NCBI RefSeq assembly: GCF_949987535.1
Contig: NC_080066.1
Coordinates: 132,722,335-132,786,334, forward strand
Source of the DNA: Balaenoptera acutorostrata
Taxonomy: Eukaryota; Chordata; Mammalia; Artiodactyla; Balaenopteridae
Length of the DNA: 64,000 nucleotides
Direction: 5' to 3'
Of this stretch, positions 1 to 10,043 are shown one piece after another (positions within the stretch are counted from its first letter, which is position 1; the number at the start of each line of letters is the position of its first letter). Both the position numbers and the translations under genes were made by a program. The notes beneath the pieces are model-generated. The model was given only the letters and a program-made list of their open reading frames with translations. It searched no databases and was not told the origin of the DNA.

Positions 1-444
1 AAGTGTAATTTATCCTTACTAGTGTTTTTTTTCTCTTTAACTAACTCATACAAAAATAATAAAACTAATGGCTTTTAACTAGGTTATTGTATAGAATTTT
101 CACTTATTTGGACCATTATTCCAAAATTTACTACACTTAACATTGGAGACAGAATACTCCCTGGACAGACGCATGTGTTTCCTCTGCTTTCCTGCCTTGG
201 GGTCACAGAGTGTGAATGCTGAGAAAGTAAAGAACTGTGCTAAAGGACGCACTACAAATTCATGCTAATTTCAGCTGTGCTCTCACTCTTGTCTGTCAAC
301 CACCATCACCATGACCACCACCCCATCACTTCCTAGTGGTGCTTTAGGGCCTTCCCCACATTGGCTCCTCCATCCTTCTCCAAATTCCTCATACCCCTGA
401 CATTCCTTACTTTCCAGACAAACTCCTCACCTCACTCTTCTTAT
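1..444. other. non-coding DNA, no feature recognised
   Basis: I see no convincing gene, RNA gene or recognisable repeat here. The sequence is AT-rich with a CCACCATCACC-like simple stretch near position 300. Confidence 0.5.
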
Positions 445-565
445 TTAATTGTAAGTTTTTGCTCATTGGTCATCTATCCTCATTCTACGTAGGCAGGGAC
501 CATATCTTTCATGTTCACAGCTTTATTTCCAGTGATATTTGGTGAATGAATCAATGAGGCTCTCT
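445..565 (+). repeat. L2/MIR-like 3' end fragment
   Basis: The stretch has the familiar order 'gcagggaccatatcttt ... ttcacagctttatttcca ... tgaatgaatcaatgag', which is the 3' end of old mammalian L2/MIR-type elements. It is diverged, and the exact family cannot be fixed by eye. Confidence 0.5.
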
Positions 566-1224
566 GGGGTCAGCTCTATCTTGTACCCTACTTTTCATCT
601 CAAAATATCTCTGTCTCTGTATACACCACCTTCAGATTCTTAACTCCCATCATGGGAGAAGATCTTATCTTTCTAGGGTTCACTTCTTCACCACTATTTC
701 CCATCCCAAAATCTTTGAGTCTTGCTCCCTCAATCATCTCCTCTTCTCCAGCAGCTTTACTCTCTCCTTTGTCAGCTCTCAAAATAGGAACAATTTTCCC
801 CCAGCTTGAAAAAGTCTTGTTTTCCCCTCTGCCTCTTTTAATTTCTTTCTTTCCTTTCACAGCCAATACGAATTGCTGGTTCCAATGACTCATGACCCAT
901 GCACTCCTTCATCTTCTACAATCTGATAATTGCTCTACTCTGGGCTCTTGAAGGTCATCAGTGACTTCCTACTTGCCAAATTCAATGATCTTTTCTTAGT
1001 CTTCATTTTCCTCGTTCACTCTGCAATATGTGAACTATTACATACCATGGCAGAGACTGTTGGTTGACCACCAAATATCCCATTCTCCCCTTTTCCTTAC
1101 CAACACAACTTCAATTTTATTTGAAGTGGTAACATGTCCAACTAAAGGACAAAATTTCCCAGCCTTTCTTGTAGTAGAGATGGCCTTAGGAAACATAAGC
1201 TTACATGCTTGAATTCATTAGGTT
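566..1224. other. non-coding DNA with probable ancient repeat remnants
   Basis: No gene is supported. The part from about 900 to 1020 (ggtcatcagtgacttcctacttgccaa) and the part from about 1045 to 1215 (a 'tttcccagcctttcttg' core) resemble ancient mammalian interspersed repeats whose family I cannot name. The opposite-strand 97-codon reading frame at 600-893 has no recognisable domain and looks fortuitous. Confidence 0.4.
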
Positions 1225-1585
1225 AATGTCAGCTGCTGTAAAAGATAAATTCTAAATTCTCATCAGCTTAGACAATAGTACTTTCTTGCTCACATAATAC
1301 TCAAAATGTATGTTCCTAGCCAGCAGAAAAACTCCTACATGGTCATTCTCGGACCCAGGTCCCTTCCATGTATTGGTTCATCTTTTTCTAGGACCTCAAA
1401 GTCCTCTACATTCAGCTAGTAGATGGAGAAAGAGGATGAAGGATAGCATGTAGGAGGCCAGAACTCAGCTATATGATGAGACATAACTGCAGAGGAGGCA
1501 AGAAAATGTAGTATGTGTGACTGCCCAAGAGGAGGAAATGGATTTAGTGGGCAACTAGCTAGTCTCTGGCCTACCGTTACAGTTA
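1225..1585. repeat. ancient mammalian interspersed repeat, family undetermined
   Basis: The order 'tcagctgctgtaaaagataa', 'cttagacaatag...tttcttgctcaca', 'ggacccaggtcccttccat' and 'ctagctagtctctggc' matches a common mammalian repeat that I recognise but cannot name. It is heavily diverged and non-coding. Confidence 0.45.
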
Positions 1586-2349
1586 AGCCATTCAGTGATA
1601 GATTCGGCCCTAACCCAACCATCAGGCATGAATGGAACAGGCTGTAGTCACTGCACCCTGACTGGGTACATTCTAGGGCAGAAAATCTTACTCGTTCAAT
1701 CCTTTAAGCCAAAGATGAGCATTTCTTCTTTACTGTCTGCCATAACAAGTTTATTACTCTTAACATTTTTTTCTCTTATTGTTGTTGTCACAAAGCATGA
1801 ATTAATTTGCATTCTGCCATAATAAGAACCATTTCTAATCACAATTAGACTTATTCGCCTTTATAGCTGTGGAAAGTGAAGTTTGAAAAATACTGAGATA
1901 AAGAAATAGGTGAGGTAAGATGTACTATGAGTTTGTATTTTAAATCCCCCAAGAAAGCCACAACTGCAAAATGTGAGTCATGTTGGTTGTTGTCAACAAT
2001 AATGCTTTTTTGCCAAGTACAAAAAAAGTATCGATGAAGTTTATAAGATACACGGGGATCACAGTGTCTTACTGCCCAGATTAATGACTCCCCTGTTAGT
2101 TTAATTCTCTCTGTAGACTGTAAATCAGTCTTCCCCAGCATTTCCTTACCATGGTTACTGACAGATGACATTTACTGTCTACTCTTGACCAGCGGTTAAA
2201 AATGGCCTGCCTATAAATTATCCTTCGTTCAGCTCAGATTATTCTCTAATAGGAAGACATTTATCTGTATTGAAATTCAAGGTGATCACAGAATGTTTGA
2301 ACCACATAAATTTTCCTCCTCTCTCTCCAACCTTATTAACAGTAATAAT
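1586..2349. other. non-coding DNA, nothing recognised
   Basis: No gene or repeat could be supported here. The 106-codon minus-strand reading frame at 1851-2171 has no motif and no low-complexity bias, and is most likely chance. Confidence 0.4.
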
Positions 2350-2363
2350 AGTAATTCATTCTT

Positions 2364-2668
2364 TTTTTTTTTTTTTTTAATTTATTTATTTATTTATTTA
2401 TTTTTGGCTGTGTTGGGTCTTCATTTCTATACGAGGGCTTCCCCCAGTTGTGGCAAGCGGGGGCCACTCTTCATCGCGGTGCGCGGGCCTCTCACTATCG
2501 CGGCCTCTCTTGTTGCAGAGCACAGGCTCCAGATGCGCAGGCTCAGTAATTGTGGCTCACGGGCTTAGTTGCTCCGCAGCATGTGGGATCCTCCCGGACC
2601 AGGGCTCGAGCCCGTGTCCCCTGCATTGGCAGGCAGATTCTTAACCACTGCGCCACCAGGGAAGCCCC
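2364..2668 (-). mobile_element. CHR-type tRNA-derived SINE (minus strand)
   Basis: Read on the minus strand, the element begins GGGGCTTCCCTGGTGGCGCA, has the tRNA-like A and B boxes (GGTTCGAGCCC type), and ends in a tail of TAAA units seen here as poly-T plus TTTA repeats. It is flanked by a perfect 14-bp target-site duplication, AGTAATTCATTCTT, at 2350-2363 and 2669-2682. Little divergence suggests a fairly recent insertion. The several short ORFs inside it are SINE sequence, not genes. Confidence 0.93.
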
Positions 2669-2836
2669 AGTAATTCATTCTTAAAGTTGGAAGTTTCCAA
2701 CTTTTCAATCGTTTGTTCTCAACGCTCTCGTGCTAAGAATGTGTGTTATTTCAAATAACTCATCTTTCATACAAATTAGCACAGACACAGAGGAACAAGT
2801 GATTTCAAAAGCCAGTCTCCATTTCTTCCAGAGCCA

Positions 2837-2911
2837 CATACAAAATAATTTTGACACCCAGACTTACATAAGCATACAAAATAATTTTGACACCCAGACT
2901 TACATAAGCAT
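2837..2911. repeat. 36-bp tandem duplication
   Basis: Two exact copies of a 36-bp unit beginning CATACAAAATAATTTTGACA are adjacent, at 2837-2872 and 2873-2908. A partial third start (CATACA) follows at 2909. The identity of the copies suggests a recent duplication. Confidence 0.9.
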
Positions 2912-3051
2912 ACAGCTTAAATTTGTTTGACCTGGGCTTTCTGCCTGGCAGTTGAACACAGAAGAATATCTTAGCTTCTTAGAATGAGAGATCAAAATTG
3001 TTTCTGACTCAGGATAGAGTCTTTCAGGACAAGGAAAAATAGTATCATGGT

Positions 3052-3200
3052 TATTCATTCATTTAGTGAATATTTATGGAGAGCCTACCATGTGCCTAGC
3101 AGCATGTGCTGGGACCTGGGGGAGAAAGTTAAATAAGACACAGCCTCTGCCCTTGAGAGATTCACACCCCAATGTGCAAACACACAACACAATATAATAC
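3052..3200 (+). repeat. L2 LINE 3' fragment
   Basis: The sequence follows the L2 3' pattern: 'cattcatttagtgaatatttatggag', then 'taccatgtgcctagca', then 'gctgggacctgggg', then a region like 'ctctgcccttgagag'. It is an old mammal-wide LINE remnant. Confidence 0.7.
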
Positions 3201-3426
3201 ATTAAATGTGATGGGGCTTTCAGCGAGCCCAAGAAAGTGGGCTTCTTAGGTTCAGGGATGAGGGTGAGGAACTTCTGGGGAGAAGCTGAAGAAGACTGTT
3301 GAAATAAAAATCCAAGACTATGCTGAGGAAAGCAAGATTAAAAAAAGGTATGAATAAAAAAATAGCATCGGAATGCTGTGACCTAGGCATTGGCCTAACT
3401 TGCCTGAGGTCACCAAAAAGGGGTTT

Positions 3427-3940
3427 AGGGAGGCTTCTTTAAACCTGAGGTAAGTGTAGGTGGAGCTTAAGGGCCCACTGCCTCTGGGTCTCAACTGAGA
3501 TGCCCACCAGTACCATCCTGGTAGTGGATAATGGATGCACCACCCAGATCCCCCTCCAGACTAAAGGGCTTACTTCTCTAACTACTGGCAAACAGTCCTC
3601 ACTATCAGCCCCCTCTAGCTGTTGCCTTGTCTCAAAAGAATTGCTGCACTCAGGGTCATGTGCCCTTCTCTGGGCCCCCAGTGCCTGGCCCACCCAAGGT
3701 GATAAGGCCCTCACCCCCAGCTCGGGGCAACTCCAAAGACCCCTTTCAGCTTCTGAGCTACCAGTCGGGTTGGTTCGGGCCTTTTCTTGAAACTCTATCA
3801 CAGCCTGACTTCGCCCTCTGCCCAATCCTGCTTCTGTTCCTTCTCTTTCACAGGTGTTAATCACCAAAGCACTCCCTAATAAATATCCGACACACTAGCC
3901 TCCAGCTCAGAGTCTGCTTCACAGGGAACAAACCAGCCAC
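3427..3940. repeat. probable ancient LTR-like repeat
   Basis: The 3' part has 'gtgttaatcacc...gcactccctaataaatatcc...ctccagctcagagtctgcttc', a pattern I associate with old mammalian LTR-type repeats that carry an AATAAA signal. Overlapping ORFs on both strands (up to 142 codons) share no protein motif and are probably incidental. Family is not determined. Confidence 0.4.
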
Positions 3941-4589
3941 ACCTGCCAACAACATCCCTTAGAACCACAAGCAAACTGCTAGAAAATCTCAGTAATCAGT
4001 GAACCGTCAAACCTATAATTGGGTTGACAAATGCATTATTCCACCATTTATTTATTCCCAGGTCATCACCCAAAGGCATTTTCAAAAATTCATTCTGATC
4101 TTTAGGGTTTAAACTACAGCCAAGCTATAACTGAGAATATGTTTTCTCCAACATCCAAGCATACAGAGATCCTGATCCTGATTTATATGTGGACGCTGAG
4201 GTCGGCCAGGACACACCCACTCCCCAGAATCTCTGGAGGATTTAATTACCTGCTTTGGCAGCAAAAGATATCAAAATGAAACTCTGTGCTCTTGTCTTGC
4301 TGGACAAGAGTTTGGGGAACCCAAAAAGCAGAAATCAGAATGGGACAAAATGAAGAGTTTACTAAGCCACCTGCAAACTTTAGCCAACAGATGCTAATGT
4401 GATGTTTGTGCAGACTTGGCCACATGACATATGCAACCAGCAGAAATGTAGGCAACTGGCATGCTGTCTGAACCTGGGGGAGTTCTGCCTCCCCACCTCT
4501 GAGCAAATAAAGGAAATCACAGGGTCCTTCCTTTGTCTCCCACCCTCTTGTCTTCTCTGCTCTTCTCTTCCTCCAAAGCAGAGGCCTGG
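3941..4589. other. non-coding DNA, nothing recognised
   Basis: No gene is supported. The 122-codon minus-strand ORF at 4246-4614 shows no known domain. Confidence 0.4.
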
Positions 4590-4705
4590 GGAATCCAAAA
4601 GATCTGGATGCCATTCTAGCCTCATCATTTACTAATTATGTAAACTTGGAGAAGTTATTAACCTGAGTCTCATTTTCCTTATCTGAAAAATGGGAGAAAA
4701 AGAAA
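4590..4705 (+). repeat. MIR SINE fragment
   Basis: The core 'tcatttactaattatgtaaacttggagaagttattaacctgagtctcattttccttatctgaaaaatggg' follows the MIR consensus on the plus strand. Confidence 0.75.
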
Positions 4706-4937
4706 GAAGACTTCTCGCGTGCTACTGACAGGAATAAAAACATTGACATCACTGACAGAGCCATGCAGAGCAAGTCACAGCACTAAGCTTAAATTCCAGT
4801 CCAGTGGTTCTTACTGTAACTGCACAGTGGAGTGAAGCCTGGAGGGAGCTCCCAGAGAGTCTGATATAATTGGTTTAAGGTGTCGAATCATCAGAAATGT
4901 TTACAGCTTTCTAAGTGATTCTAAAGTGCAGCCAAGG

Positions 4938-5653
4938 ATTGCAGCCACTATGGAAAACAGTATGGGGGCTCCTTAAAAAACTAAAAGTAGATATGATCCA
5001 GCAATCCCACTCCTGGGCATATATCCAGAAAAGATGAAAACTCTTAATTCGGAAAGACACACGCACCCCAATATTCATAGCAGCACTATATACAATAGCC
5101 AAGACATGGAAGCAACCTAAGTGTCCACTGACAGATGAATAGGTAAAGAAGATGTGATATATATATACAATGGAATATTACTCAGACCTAAAAAAGAATG
5201 AAATAATGCCATTTGCAGCAACATGGATGGACCTAGAGATTACCATACTAAGTGGAGTAAGTCAGACAGAGAAAGACAAATATTATATGATATCACTTAT
5301 ATGTGGAATCTAAAAAAACTGATACAAATGAACTTATATTTACAAAACAGAAATAGACTCACAGACATAGAAAACAAACTTATGGTTAAAAAGGGGAGGT
5401 GAAGGAGGGATAAATTAGGAATTTGGGATTAACGGATACACACTACTATGTATAAAACAGATAAACAACAAGGACCTATTGTATAACACAGGAAACTATA
5501 CTCGATATCTTGTAATAACCTATAATGGAAAAGAATCTGAAATATATATATATATATATAAAACTATAAATGGAATCACTTTGCTGTATACCTGAAACAT
5601 TGTAAATCAACTATACTTCAATTAAAAAATAATAGATAAATGAATAAATAAAT
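4938..5653 (+). mobile_element. 5'-truncated L1 (plus strand)
   Basis: The element covers the end of ORF2 and the 3'UTR, including the 'cccactcctgggcatatatcc' coding stretch, a (TA)n block near 5545, and the terminal 'tatacttcaattaaaaaataa' followed by an A-rich tail. It is bounded by a 15-bp target-site duplication with one mismatch: AAAGTGCAGCCAAGG at 4923-4937 and AAAGTACAGCCAAGG at 5654-5668. It encodes no intact protein. Confidence 0.93.
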
Positions 5654-5734
5654 AAAGTACAGCCAAGGTTGAGAATGATTGCTCCATGAAGATTATTTTC
5701 TATTTAAGGCACATAACTACCATATGAGTTCAGT

Positions 5735-5985
5735 ATAAGTACTCCTCCTCCCTCCATTTCCACAGACAAGGAAACAGGTTTAGAAAGGTTAGAAGGTTGC
5801 TCAAGGGTACAGAGCTAGCAAGGGGGCAAAGCTGAGATCTGAATTCACACAGTACGACCGCAAAGACCCTTCCCATCACCACCACACTGCTGTACCACCA
5901 CCTCACCCCCTGCATGTGAAGAGTATCTAGCACGGCTGCTAGCACACAGCAGATGCTCCAAAATTGGTAGCTAAGTTTGTTCTTT
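5735..5985 (-). repeat. MIR fragment(s)
   Basis: The stretch 'cacagacaaggaaacaggtttagaaaggttagaaggttgctcaagggtacagagctagcaag' is the MIR core read on the minus strand. The adjoining 5920-5985 (ctagcacacagcagatgctccaaa) resembles a MIR 3' end on the plus strand, so two pieces may abut. Confidence 0.6.
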
Positions 5986-7489
5986 ACTTTTTAGCTTTCC
6001 TCCTCTCTATTCTCTGCTCTTCACAATCCCTAGCCCAAAATATTGCTTAGGAGTGAGGGATGGATAAGAACAGTCAGTATGGATCCAGGAAATCCCATTC
6101 TTTTTCCTACTCTCCCCTTCCTAAAATCTGGCCATGAGCATACACTTGTTTTCTGTTTAAAATATTTGTAGATAGTTATTACAGATACCAGACTGAAAAT
6201 ATCACAAATCCAAGGAGAAATTTTTCAACCATCCGTTCTCAAGTTTAAGTTAATGTTTTATTTGCCTATGTCAACTTCTAGTTCTTTTCCATGAGCATAT
6301 ATGGTTTTTATATTTACAAAATCATAATATAATTATATATTTAGATGTGTCTGTTCACATTATACCATATATATTTTTCCAGAAGATTTGTCTTATAACC
6401 CAATTAAGCAACCTACAGATAATGAAGATAACTTTACTATGTAACTGGGCCCAAGATATTTTCATTAGAAGTTTCCCTCTAGGGGGAATGGGGGGGAACC
6501 TTAGTCTTGTTACTATGAAAACTGATATAAAAGTGTATAACCATGTAAAAGTCACATGACATGACATTTGCCTTCCCTTCTTTGCTGTAAGTTCCTCAAG
6601 GCCCACACACCTCACTCCCATGCCTGGCACAAAGTAAGAGCTCAAAAAATACTTGATGTATGAAAAATGATACTTTTCTGGGCTGAACAGTGAAGTTGTA
6701 CAATAAGATTTCTTAGGCAGAGGGACAGGAGACTCCAAAGTTAACCATGAGAATAGGGCAGGGTGAACCAGAGCAAACAGGCAGGAAAGCAGCTGGAAAC
6801 CCCATGGTAAAGGCTAGCTACATTGGCCAGGAGGAAGCATGTGGTTTCCTGAATTGTATCTGTTCAAAGCCATCAGCCTTGAAGCATGACATATATAGAC
6901 CATGTCAAGGATCGACAGCTGCCCCTTCAGTCCCATTTGAGAGTTGTTTCTAAAAAGTTGTGTACATTCTTGGAAGGGGTATGAAGGTCAAGACAGCTGG
7001 AACAGAAAAATAAGACTGCAAAAAATGGGAGTCGGTACACTTCAGAGAACATCCCGATACAACGTCATTAGAGGAAGATGCTTAACCTAGAGTCTATTGG
7101 GCCTCCTCCAGGCAGCATAGCGAGACTTCAGGAAACTGTGAACACACTGAAATTGGTATAAATTGTGCATATGTGTGGCTGTCTGTCTAGAGAGGAGACC
7201 TCACATTCATCAGATTTTTGTGCCCTTTGGTTATCGGGCCTGCTACTTCTTCCTCTTCATCAACTCAAATGGAGCTCCTCTAAGTCCATCATTATTCGTT
7301 AGGGGCTGGAGGTGGAAATAAGAGGTGGTGGGAATGAGAGGGAGAAGGGAACTAAGCCCTCGGAAGACCTTCTATTAATTGAGTCAATAGATGTGAAAGG
7401 ATTAGACAGTGTTCAGCATATAAAAATAGGGGCTTATAAATGTTAGCTCTCACTATTTTTATTACTCTATGCCAAAAGCCTTATGTTTT
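5986..7489. other. non-coding DNA, mostly unrecognised
   Basis: No gene is supported. A short MIR/L2-like end (cctggcacaaagtaagagctc) lies at about 6620-6665. The 127-codon minus-strand ORF at 6355-6738 and the 68-codon ORF at 6747-6953 have no recognisable motif. Confidence 0.4.
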
Positions 7490-7615
7490 CTCAGCTTCAC
7501 AATAACCCTACAAGGTCAGCATAAGTCCCATATCCTATTTATAAGGAAACGAACTCAGAGAGATTAAGTAAACTAACCCTCGGGTCACAGCTAGTGGTGG
7601 AATTCAGAAAGATCT
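7490..7615 (-). repeat. MIR fragment
   Basis: The plus strand reads 'cacaataaccctacaaggtcagc ... aaggaaacgaactcagagagattaagtaaact ... gtcacagctagtggtgg', which is the reverse complement of the MIR core. Confidence 0.7.
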
Positions 7616-8149
7616 AATACCAAAGCTTGGACTCTTTTGTCTCCACCCCAAGACCTGAATTACTGGCCAGGCTTTCAATCTGAAAGCAGCCTCTCCGGCT
7701 ACCCTTTAGGCTTTTACACCTAAAGCCCGGTCTTACTCTCTCCCTGAGTCGTCTGTCCATCAGAACAGGCACTGAGCCACAAAATGAGCTTCTTTCAAGC
7801 CAAGGCATAATCTACTTGCTTATGTAATAGGGTCCTGGTCATCCCCCTGAAATTCCACACTCAAGCCAGTTTCTTTCCCAGGGTATCAAGTGTTAATTAA
7901 AGAAATAAGTCACGCTAAGCACAATTAACTCCCTCCACTCTATCATGCAGCCAAGTGAAAGGCCAGAAGGGCAGAAATGTTTTCTAGTCGTCACAAACCA
8001 GAGTGAAAAAGCTCCAAACTAAGTCTCCTATTTTCTGGTTTCAAAATCCATGCTCAAAATTGCAGTTAAACATTAGCTACTAAAACAGCCTTCCTAAAAC
8101 ATGGGAGAATCCTGACAACTGTATGTACTTAGCGCTTCCTATGTGTTTG
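7616..8149. other. upstream flank of PTGDR, nothing recognised
   Basis: I see no gene and no repeat I can name between the two MIR fragments upstream of the receptor gene. Confidence 0.4.
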
Positions 8150-8320
8150 CACTTCACACGTGTTATCCCTATGTTTCAAAAGAGCCAAACAAGCTGGTTA
8201 GATGTTACTTCTTGAGAGGTTAAGCAAGTCTCTCAGGGTCACACAGTGAGTAACAGAACCAGGACTTAAACCCGGGTCTGATATCATCAGCACTCTTAAC
8301 CATCCTCCTCCCACCATGTC
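8150..8320 (-). repeat. MIR fragment
   Basis: The stretch 'gaggttaagcaagtctctcagggtcacacagtgagtaacagaaccaggacttaaacccgggtctg ... cactcttaaccat' is the MIR consensus in reverse orientation. Confidence 0.8.
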
Positions 8321-8409
8321 TACACAGCCACCGTGATTCATGCTACCCAACATCTCCTGTTGGTTTTCCCTGGAGCCACTTGCCTGGAATCTTGAGAGGA
8401 GAAGCCACG

Positions 8410-8560
8410 GAAGCAAGACAGATGGACTCTATAAATAGAAGATCCGGGTTCCAGGTCCAGCTCAAGTACCAGCTCTGTCACCTTGGGAGATGATTTAACC
8501 TTCCAAGATCTGTTTCCTCACCTAGGCAATGAAGCTCATTGTTCCTGTTTCAGGATCTAG
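8410..8560 (+). repeat. MIR fragment
   Basis: The stretch 'gggttccaggtccagctcaagtaccagctctgtcaccttgggagatgatttaacc ... tgtttcctcacctaggcaatgaag' follows the MIR consensus on the plus strand, immediately upstream of the PTGDR promoter region. Confidence 0.7.
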
Positions 8561-8829
8561 AAGAGAATGGAGCTAAGGCTTAGGTGTTATGCGAAGGTTG
8601 GTTACCTTTTCCCCTCCTTAAAGCACTAATGCGAAAACTAGTGGTAGCGCTTTCTCAGCCTCCCAGCCGCGCTCAACTTCAGAGTTCTTCTCGGCCACTA
8701 CCAGAGTCCCACCACGCCACCACCTCCTCCTCGGGCCCCTCTCCTCCCAGTGGCTGCGGCTTAATTTCCCCTCCATTTCAGTAGTTCTCTTGCCTCGCAG
8801 GAAGGACTGGTCTTGGACGCTGGGAGTCT

Positions 8830-8869
8830 CCTTCCTTCCTTCCTCCCTCCCTCCCTTCCTCCCTCCCTG
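8830..8869 (+). repeat. CCTT/CCCT pyrimidine microsatellite upstream of PTGDR
   Basis: A pure C/T run of CTTC, CCTT and CCCT units lies about 330 bp upstream of the PTGDR start codon. Such polypurine/polypyrimidine tracts can be length-polymorphic and can adopt non-B structures. Any effect on transcription here is only inference. Confidence 0.85.
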
Positions 8870-8879
8870 CTTCCGACTC

Positions 8880-9197
8880 TGGGCTTGAGGATCTGTCTCT
8901 CCTCAGGACCCGGCGCGTCGGGGCGGAGCTCTTCACTCGGCTGCCGGGGGTCTCTGCGAAGCCAGCGCGGGGTGCGCACCCGGCCGTGCGTCCCGCCCCG
9001 AGGGGCGGGGTGTGACCCGAGAGTTGAGATAAGAGGCGCCTGCGGTGAGGAACACACCGCCATCCGCGGAGCTTCCTTGGCGGCGCAGCCTCTCCGGCGG
9101 AGCCGCGCGCGGGGCGCCCGGGGGGCCTCCTCTGCACCCAGACGCCGTGGCCCCAGCCCTCCCGCAGCCTCCGCTCCGGCTCGCCGCGCCTCCCGCC
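8880..9197 (+). promoter_or_regulatory. PTGDR: PTGDR CpG-rich promoter / 5'UTR region
   Basis: GC content and CpG density rise sharply from about 8.88 kb and stay high through coding exon 1, so this is the start of a CpG island. Two facing GC boxes form a near palindrome at 8992-9010 (CCCGCCCCGAGGGGCGGGG), a good Sp1/KLF-type site. I see no TATA box at a sensible distance, which fits a CpG-island promoter. The transcription start cannot be fixed from sequence; the 3' part up to the ATG at 9198 is presumably 5'UTR. Confidence 0.7.
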
Positions 9198-10043
9198 ATG
9201 AGGCCGCTGTTCTACCGCTGCTGCAACACCACGTGGGTGGAGAAGGGAAACTCAGCGACGATGGGCGGGGTGCTCTTCAGCGCGGGCCTCCTGGGCAACC
9301 TGCTAGCCCTGGGGCTGCTGGCGCGCTCGGGGCTGCGGTCGTGCCCGCGGCGCTCGCCGCGCCCGCCGCGCTCCGTCTTCTACGTGCTGGTGTGCGGCCT
9401 GACGGTCACCGACCTGCTGGGCAAGTCCCTCGTGAGCCCCTTCGTGCTGTACGCCTACGCGCAGAACCGGAGCCTAAGGGGCCTGGTGCCCGCATCCGGC
9501 AGCTCGCTGTGCCAAGCCTTCGCCTTCTTCATGTCCTTCTTCGGGCTTGCCTCGACGCTGCAGCTGCTGGCCATGGCCCTGGAGTGCTGGCTCTCCCTGG
9601 GGCATCCCTTCTTCTACCGACGGTACATCACGCCGCGCCGGGGCGCACTGGTGGCGCCTGTCGTGGGCGCCTTCTGCCTCGCTTTCTGCTCGCTGCCCTT
9701 CGCGGGCTTCGGGAAGTTCGTGCAGTACTGCCCCGGCACCTGGTGCTTCATCCAAATGGTCCACGAGGGGCGCTCGCTGTCGGTGCTGAGCTACTCAGTG
9801 CTCTACGCCAGCCTCATGCTGCTGCTGGTCCTCGCCATCGTGCTGTGCAACCTGAGCGCCATGCGCAACCTCTACGCGATGCACCTGCGGCTGCGGCGGC
9901 TCCCGCGCTCTGGCCCCAGGGAACGAGCGGAGCTGGCCGCCGGCGAGAGGGAAGAGACCCCGCCGCCCCTGGAGGAGCTGGATCACCTCCTGCTGTTAGC
10001 CCTCATGACTGTGCTCTTCACCATGTGCTCCCTGCCTTTAATT
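9198..10043 (+). CDS. PTGDR: PTGDR coding exon 1: prostaglandin D2 receptor DP1, residues 1-282
   Basis: This exon encodes the N-terminus through TM6 of the DP1 receptor, a plasma-membrane class A GPCR that binds prostaglandin D2 and, in known mammals, couples through Gs to raise cAMP. Visible features are N-glycosylation sites at Asn10 (NTT) and Asn90 (NRS), TM2 Asp72, and Cys105 and Cys183 for the TM3-ECL2 disulfide. The prostanoid-receptor hallmark PGTWCF in ECL2 lies at 179-184. ECW at 129-131 stands at the DRY position, as in other DP1 receptors. TM6 ends MCSLPLI. The start is set by match to the known DP1 N-terminus (FYRC.NTT) and a G at -3; it is the first ATG in this frame after the promoter. 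The exon ends ATT|GTGAGT, a consensus donor, in phase 0. Joined to exon 2 at 16482 it gives 361 residues, close to the human 359. The GC-rich composition produces long shadow ORFs in other frames. Confidence 0.97.

Noticed and set aside
2450..2644. Short ORFs inside SINE copies (also near 28.0, 28.8, 45.7, 47.9 and 54.8 kb)
   Set aside because: The same near-identical peptides recur at every SINE, so they are translations of the repeat, not genes.
2837..2911. CRISPR-like repeat structure
   Set aside because: The copies are directly adjacent without spacers, and the DNA is mammalian. It is a simple tandem duplication.
3439..3867. 142-codon minus-strand ORF as a gene
   Set aside because: It lies in a repeat-like stretch, overlaps plus-strand ORFs of similar length and has no recognisable motif.
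9045..9197. Upstream in-frame extension of PTGDR by 51 codons
   Set aside because: The first codon is GTG, not ATG, and the extension is not part of known DP1 receptors. The ATG at 9198 gives the expected N-terminus.
9474..9764. Antisense ORFs over PTGDR exon 1
   Set aside because: They arise from the base composition of the exon and have no independent support.
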